Origin: Abelmoschus esculentus
Lineage: Eukaryota; Streptophyta; Magnoliopsida; Malvales; Malvaceae
NCBI GenBank assembly: GCA_035048815.1
Contig: JAUCBN010000001.1
Coordinates: forward strand, 15,825,001-15,889,000
Length of the DNA stretch: 64,000 bases
Direction: 5' to 3'
The position numbers were made by a program, and so were the translations under genes. The notes beneath the pieces were generated by a model, which saw nothing but the letters and a program-made list of their open reading frames with translations, did no database searches and was not told where the DNA came from. Below are positions 59,291 to 64,000 of this stretch, piece after piece; within the stretch, counting starts at the first letter, position 1; every line of letters begins with the position of its first letter.

Positions 59291-59765
59291 GACGGTTGTT
59301 GTTCCTAGAGGTTATAGGTTCAAGCATCAGGAATGTTAGCACAGTGATTGAGTGATCAATGTCCAATGGTTGACAATATACTTTAGAACAGATACTATTG
59401 TAACACTGTAGCTGATTCAAGAAAATATATACATTAATATATGTATACATTAATATATATTATAGTCTATATAATATATATATATATATATATGATATTT
59501 TAGATTTATTATGTATATATTATAATATATATACGTTTATATTACATGTATAGTTGTAATGTTTTATAGTTTAATGTATGCCTATAGGATTTATATATGT
59601 ATATGTATTATAATTTATATGTATGCTCATAATGTATAAATTATATTTTTTTTGAAAAGGTATAAATTATATATTATACTTTAATGCATATGCATGTATA
59701 TATATATACTTTCATATATATATATATATTAATGTGTTATGTATATTTACTTGACATATTTATCA

Positions 59766-60761
59766 CTAAATTTTAATACAAAACATAAAATCTAAGAAAA
59801 CTAAATTAAAATTGAGATTAAAATGAATCAAATTAATACTAAACAGTAATAAAGATTTAAGTGTAAAATTCTTAAATTTTTATTGACTTAAAGTGATAAT
59901 AACCCTTAAAAAATTAGTAGGCAAATTCTCTCTATATTTCATTCAATGCGAAAAGAAAAGATTTTAAGATTTAATTTTTTTTAAAATTCTCATTTATTTA
60001 CTAATATTTTTAATACGCGTTCTTTCTATCTTTTCTATTTTACTTTTAAATTGTTAGATTCACTAATTAATTTGTTATATATTTCTTCTGGAAGCACCTA
60101 ATCCATTTATTTTTGGCGTCAATTTTGATCTCATTTCCTCCCTAAAATCAAAAATATTTCCTTAAATTTCTAATTTTATATTTGCTTTAAAAATCAAATC
60201 AAGTACTATTTTTTTTTTTGACTTAGAGTAGTTATTAAAGACTTTCATTTTTTATTTTGTTACACAAAATTGAAAGAGCTAAGAATTGATATGCTTTTGA
60301 CTCTACCCAGGTTGCTGCAAAGGTTATAGGAAAAGTTCAGATATTTTTTTCAATCATAATGTATTCAATTCTAGTATTTTTTATATGTTATGGATATCAA
60401 TTACCCTTTATCTATTCGGCTCTGGTTAGGTTGTTCAAATTTAAGTTATATTTTATTCAAAATCATCTTGTTTTCTAATTTAAGTTATAATATATTTATT
60501 ATCTTTCATTTAAGTTTTTATAAAATCAAGTATTCTAAAAATAATTTTCCAATTTAACCAATAAATTTAGAGTTTAAAGGGAGGAATGTTGAAATTTTTT
60601 TATCGAAGTTAATAAAAAAATTACATTCATTTAAGTTATAGTTACTTTATCAAAAAAAAAAATAAAGATTAAAAAAAGTTTTTTTTTTTTTAAATTATAA
60701 ACATAATATAAGTATAAAAATATAAATTTTAAATATATAAATACTTATTAACTAGAATAAG
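59766..60761. other. AT-rich spacer, no gene seen
   Basis: Homopolymer-rich DNA with no recognisable coding or repeat boundary. Confidence 0.4.
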
Positions 60762-61301
60762 TGTAACTCCCTCAACCCGGTCTAGACATCATCCGACTCG
60801 AACGAGCTACACAGGGAATATCGAGGTTAACTTGGAGACTGACCCCGATAAACAACCCTAAAAATTAAACGAATCTTTTATTCTTTTATCTTATCTAGAA
60901 GCTTTATTTTGATCCTAAAGTTCATGCATATGTTATATTCAATTGCAACGGAAACAAATAAGGAACGATTCCTAAAACGTACATACATGCTTTAGGGACC
61001 AAAATATAATTTTCCAAAAACTAAAAGACTAATATGAAAATAGTTTTACCAATCTTTAATTAGGTTCACTACATGCTTTCATCTCAAATTTCAGTCCTAA
61101 ATACACGTTATCTACATATTATATACAACTTACTAGATACATTGCAACCTAGTTAGCAACAATATATTCAAACTCCTAAGAGAATGCTTCAACATCAACA
61201 ATCTCATAAACACATATAAGAACAACAAAAATATACTAAATGTGATTTCTATATGCATTCCAACCTAGATAACCACATCACAGATTTAACTCATAAATAG
61301 T
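60762..61301. repeat. Truncated gypsy LTR
   Basis: TGTAACTCCCTCAACCCGG at 60762 is a typical terminal sequence of Tekay/Del-type LTRs, and the next 150 bp has LTR-like style (GACCCCGATAAACAACCC). It is cut at about 61300 by the next element. Orientation is not determinable. Confidence 0.5.
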
Positions 61302-62442
61302 TGTTGAGTTGATCAATCAAAGAAATTGGCTAAGAGGGGGTGAATTGGCTATTAAAATTTTATTGGAAGATTTTCAATAAACAAATGAAAATTTAAGAAC
61401 ACAAGATTTATAGTGGTTCAAACTTCAAAACAAGCTCTGCATCCATTACCTTAGCTTCCAATAAGGATTTTCAACCAATTCACTAAAGAATTCGACCTTT
61501 TTCTGGGTTTAATGGATAACCGTTACAAACCGAATCAATCCTTCTACCCAAGGATTGATTCAAACTCACAAAGTTATAAAAGAAAGAAAGACAAATAAAG
61601 TCTCTCTCAAACAGATGAATATTGCCCAATTACAACAAAAACACTTCCCAAACTCAAATAAAAAGTTTCAATGAAATTTACAATAGTTAGGGTACAAAGA
61701 TTTTCAATTAAGTGCTTTGGAGTTGGTTTGGAATGCTTGGATGTTGCTTGATGTGTCAAAAGTTATTAATGCTGCTTGAAATGCTTCAATTTATACCATC
61801 TCATTGATTTCTAGCCGTTGGAGTTGTTGGAGTTATAAATAAAGATGTTGGAGGTTCATCTTTTCACCATAAATGCACTCAGCAACGACTGCTATCAAAA
61901 CACGAGCTACTTGTTTCGAAACAGACCACAAATAGAAAGAGACGTTGTGCATTTAATAGGAGGTATAGAAACGGGTTTCGATGCTACGAACAAATTGTGC
62001 TCCTTGGTATCGAAATAGACCAACTACCATTTAAAGCTTAATTGACACCAATGGTCAAAAATATTTAATGCTTAAAAGATCCGTTGGGGATTATCAAGTG
62101 TATCGATACTGGTATCAAAACGCCTAGTCTTAATTTTAAAATATTAAAAAAATAAAAGCTTGGTTTCGAAACAGGGTTCGAAACATTCCTTGACAGTTTA
62201 GTTTCTGTATTGGAAAAGGTTTCGATACTGATTAAAAATTCAAGAACATTCGTTGAAGAATAAGAACATGTATCAATACCTGTTAAAGTGGTATCGAAAC
62301 TCCTAATCTGAAAGCACTTAGAAAATAATTTTTATGTTCTTGGTTTAACTTGAAATATAATTTTCGACTTAAGGACTTAAAAATTTAATTCAAAATAGTC
62401 TTTAAACATATTTGTTATATCAAAATCAATTTTAGTTTTACA
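61302..62442 (-). repeat. LTR of a minus-strand retroelement
   Basis: Minus strand start TGTAAAACTAAAATTG at 62442, preceded by the purine-rich ATCAAAAAGGGAGAGAT (62443-62459). TAAGAGGGGGTGAATTGG lies near 61331, a phrase I associate with copia-type LTRs such as SIRE. The 61302 edge (TGTTGAG) is tentative. TTTCGATAC / GTATCGAAAC clusters lie at 61910-62310. Confidence 0.6.
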
Positions 62443-62794
62443 ATCTCTCCCTTTTTGATATAACAAAACCACCATAAATTTTTAAGTTTGAAATCAAGGT
62501 TTTAAGTATGAAAATTTAAAACTTGAAAAACAAACTCCCCCTTAACTTGTGCAAAGCTTTAAATTTGGTCCTCTCCCCCATTCTAAAGACCTTAAAAATT
62601 ATTTAAACTTCTTCTCCCGTTTTGGTTAGATTAAAATAAAAAAGGTATAATAGCATAAAGAATAAGCAAGAAAATTTTATGGAAACATACCATAGCATTA
62701 ATAAAAGTTCACATCCAACATAAAAGTTAAAGCATAAAAAACGAAATAACATAGATGCATATATCTTAAAATAAAATAAAATGCAATTTAAAAA

Positions 62795-63981
62795 TTAAGA
62801 AATCATAACTAGTCCTAAACAGCCATAGCAAAGCAAAAGATTTCTAATATCACTCTTCTCCATCATCATCACCATCCTCACCATCTTCCTCGTCGTCACC
62901 ACCATCATCATTAGGTGCATTGTGATGACTCCATCGACCCCGAAGAGCTTCGAGGGTGAGATGCATGGAAAAGTTTGATTCTCCAAACTCGTCAACCTCG
63001 TATCCATAGTATCAAAACTAGAATCAAAGTGAGTGTTCAAAGAATCAAAGTGAGCATCCAAAACGTCAAACCTTGTTGTGAGAAAAGCTATCAACTCGGT
63101 ATTAGCGGCTACTTGCTGAATCAGCTCCGAATCAACCGGAGAAGGAGGAGGAACACCTTGAACCCATTCACCATTAACATACTGAAAAATGGGAACAGTT
63201 GCAAGAAGTCTCGCTAATGGGTTCTTTAACGGACTCAACGATTTCACATGAGCAATCAATCCCTAAATGCACAAAGATAGTGCTGAAAACACACGTATAG
63301 GAGAATGATCGCACGAGATGAGTGGCACGATTCTCGACTTTCCAAAAAATATCGATAAAGGGGATTTGAGAAAGATTTGGTTGTTGGGCTTGACGAAAAA
63401 AATTGATCCAAAAACCGTCAACCTGACGAATCCATGAGTACTTACCATTTGATGGAAAAAATCCACCAAGAGATGATAAGGTGCAAGAACCTATCATGGA
63501 CGTCAAGGTTCATGACTGAACCTGTGAAGGTGTCAACCGAATTCTCATCCTCAAGGCCCTCATCCTCAAGGCCGAAGACATCAATAAAGGTATCCACATC
63601 GATGCGAAAGGTTTGATCCATGAGATAAGATTTGATGGCAATCACTTTGGTCTTGTCCTTTGAAAGAATGCAAGTCGCATTAGCATAAAAGATAAGGATG
63701 AGAGTAGGATAAAACTTGTCGTAGGATGAAAGGAATTTCATGAATTTACAATCTTGTAGAAGATGAAGATATCAGAATTGGAACTTTGTGGAGTTCATGA
63801 AACTCACATCCACACATCGCTCTTTCTTGCGCTTGTGGAGTCGGAATTGTTTGAAATTGTCAATTTTTGAGTGATCATCCAAACTCTTTGCATAGACTAC
63901 TTGATTATCGACTCAGGGAGCACAGGCAGAGGAACGTGATGAACTACCTTCCTCGGTACGTTGGTGTTTTTTCGGTGCCAT
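62795..63981 (-). pseudogene. Plant-transposon-protein-family ORF of that retroelement, broken
   Basis: ATG at 63981 (MAPKKHQRTEEGSSSRSS). TGA stops lie at about 63918 and 63770. The central part (FYANATCILSKDKTKVIAIK, then DVFGLEDEGLEDE and DRFLHLIISW) has the pattern of the putative plant transposon protein family also seen at 10321-11850. Frameshifts near 63440 and 63270 precede VNGEWVQGVPPPSPVDSELI. A coiled-coil-like stretch (FDVLDAHFDSLNTHFDSSFD) follows, then after another shift an acidic tail (DDGGDDEEDGEDGD). Function is unknown; such ORFs sit where gag is expected. The element continues past 64000. Confidence 0.6.
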
Positions 63982-64000
63982 GATATAAGGATAAAAACGA

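Larger units (their letters stand above)
56960..59765. repeat. Non-coding repeat family, copy 2 (inverted relative to 42820-46015)
   Basis: 56960-57119 plus 58418-58680 reads as the reverse complement of about 45540-46015. TA-rich DNA follows to 59760, as in copy 1. The distal end matching 42820-43260 is not found, so this copy is truncated. A solo LTR sits inside it. Confidence 0.6.

Noticed and set aside
1..64000. CRISPR arrays, riboswitches, bacterial operons or origins
   Set aside because: No regularly spaced repeats with unique spacers and no prokaryotic gene layout; intron structure, tRNA-primed LTR elements and a NUPT show plant nuclear DNA.

Overview
This is a repeat-dominated stretch of a plant nuclear genome (eudicot; the mix of LTR families would fit Malvales, but that is a guess from resemblance). 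One ordinary host gene is visible: a five-exon gene for the spliceosomal core protein SmD3 at 40374-41649 (+). Almost everything else recognisable is LTR-retrotransposon DNA in several nesting layers, with a decayed plastid 16S rRNA insertion, microsatellites and AT-rich spacer. I see no CRISPR array, bacterial-type operon, tRNA gene or intact autonomous transposon.

Layer 1 (1-29.7 kb) is a cluster built from two Ty3/gypsy families. One has Athila-type features: a primer-binding site matching the tRNA-Asp 3' end, a gag-protease gene, a late ORF of the putative plant transposon protein family, and no reverse transcriptase. The other is a Tekay/Del-type gypsy with a tRNA-iMet site. The Athila-type LTRs lie in both orientations, and every junction with the second family's gag carries the same 5-bp sequence (TTCTC on plus, GAGAA on minus), as though an element with inverted LTRs had integrated into gag. 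To the right, the unit [gag C-terminal half - protease - RT - RNase H - part of integrase - reversed LTR], about 4.66 kb, occurs twice head to tail (17378-22035, 22036-26698). A minus-strand gag N-terminus, its LTR and a pol C-terminus follow (26699-29735). Into the Athila-type protease a younger gypsy inserted with a clean CATAT duplication (4475-9286) and then lost all of pol.

Layer 2 (31.3-37.5 kb) is a minus-strand Ty1/copia element with about 226-bp LTRs. It is broken by a solo gypsy LTR (31904-33370, duplication AATTT). Its gag has been replaced by long opposed GATA/GACA and TCTA/TCTG arrays.

From 37.5 to 64 kb the sequence is mostly AT-rich spacer around SmD3. It holds an inverted pair of a non-coding repeat family (42.8-46.0 and 57.0-59.8 kb), a gag-only copia element related to SIRE/Maximus (47624-51963), a plastid rrn16 fragment (about 55935-56225), a solo Athila-type LTR with duplication GTTCA (57120-58412), a truncated gypsy LTR (60762) and a minus-strand retroelement running off the right edge with a broken plant-transposon-protein ORF (62795-63981).

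The most unusual signals are the inverted-LTR composite and its amplification after its RT had already died, three 26-nt hairpins with compensatory stem changes just upstream of the Athila-type polypurine tract, shared TATCGATA-like clusters in LTRs of unrelated families, and an Arg-to-Trp change in SmD3 created at a splice donor.
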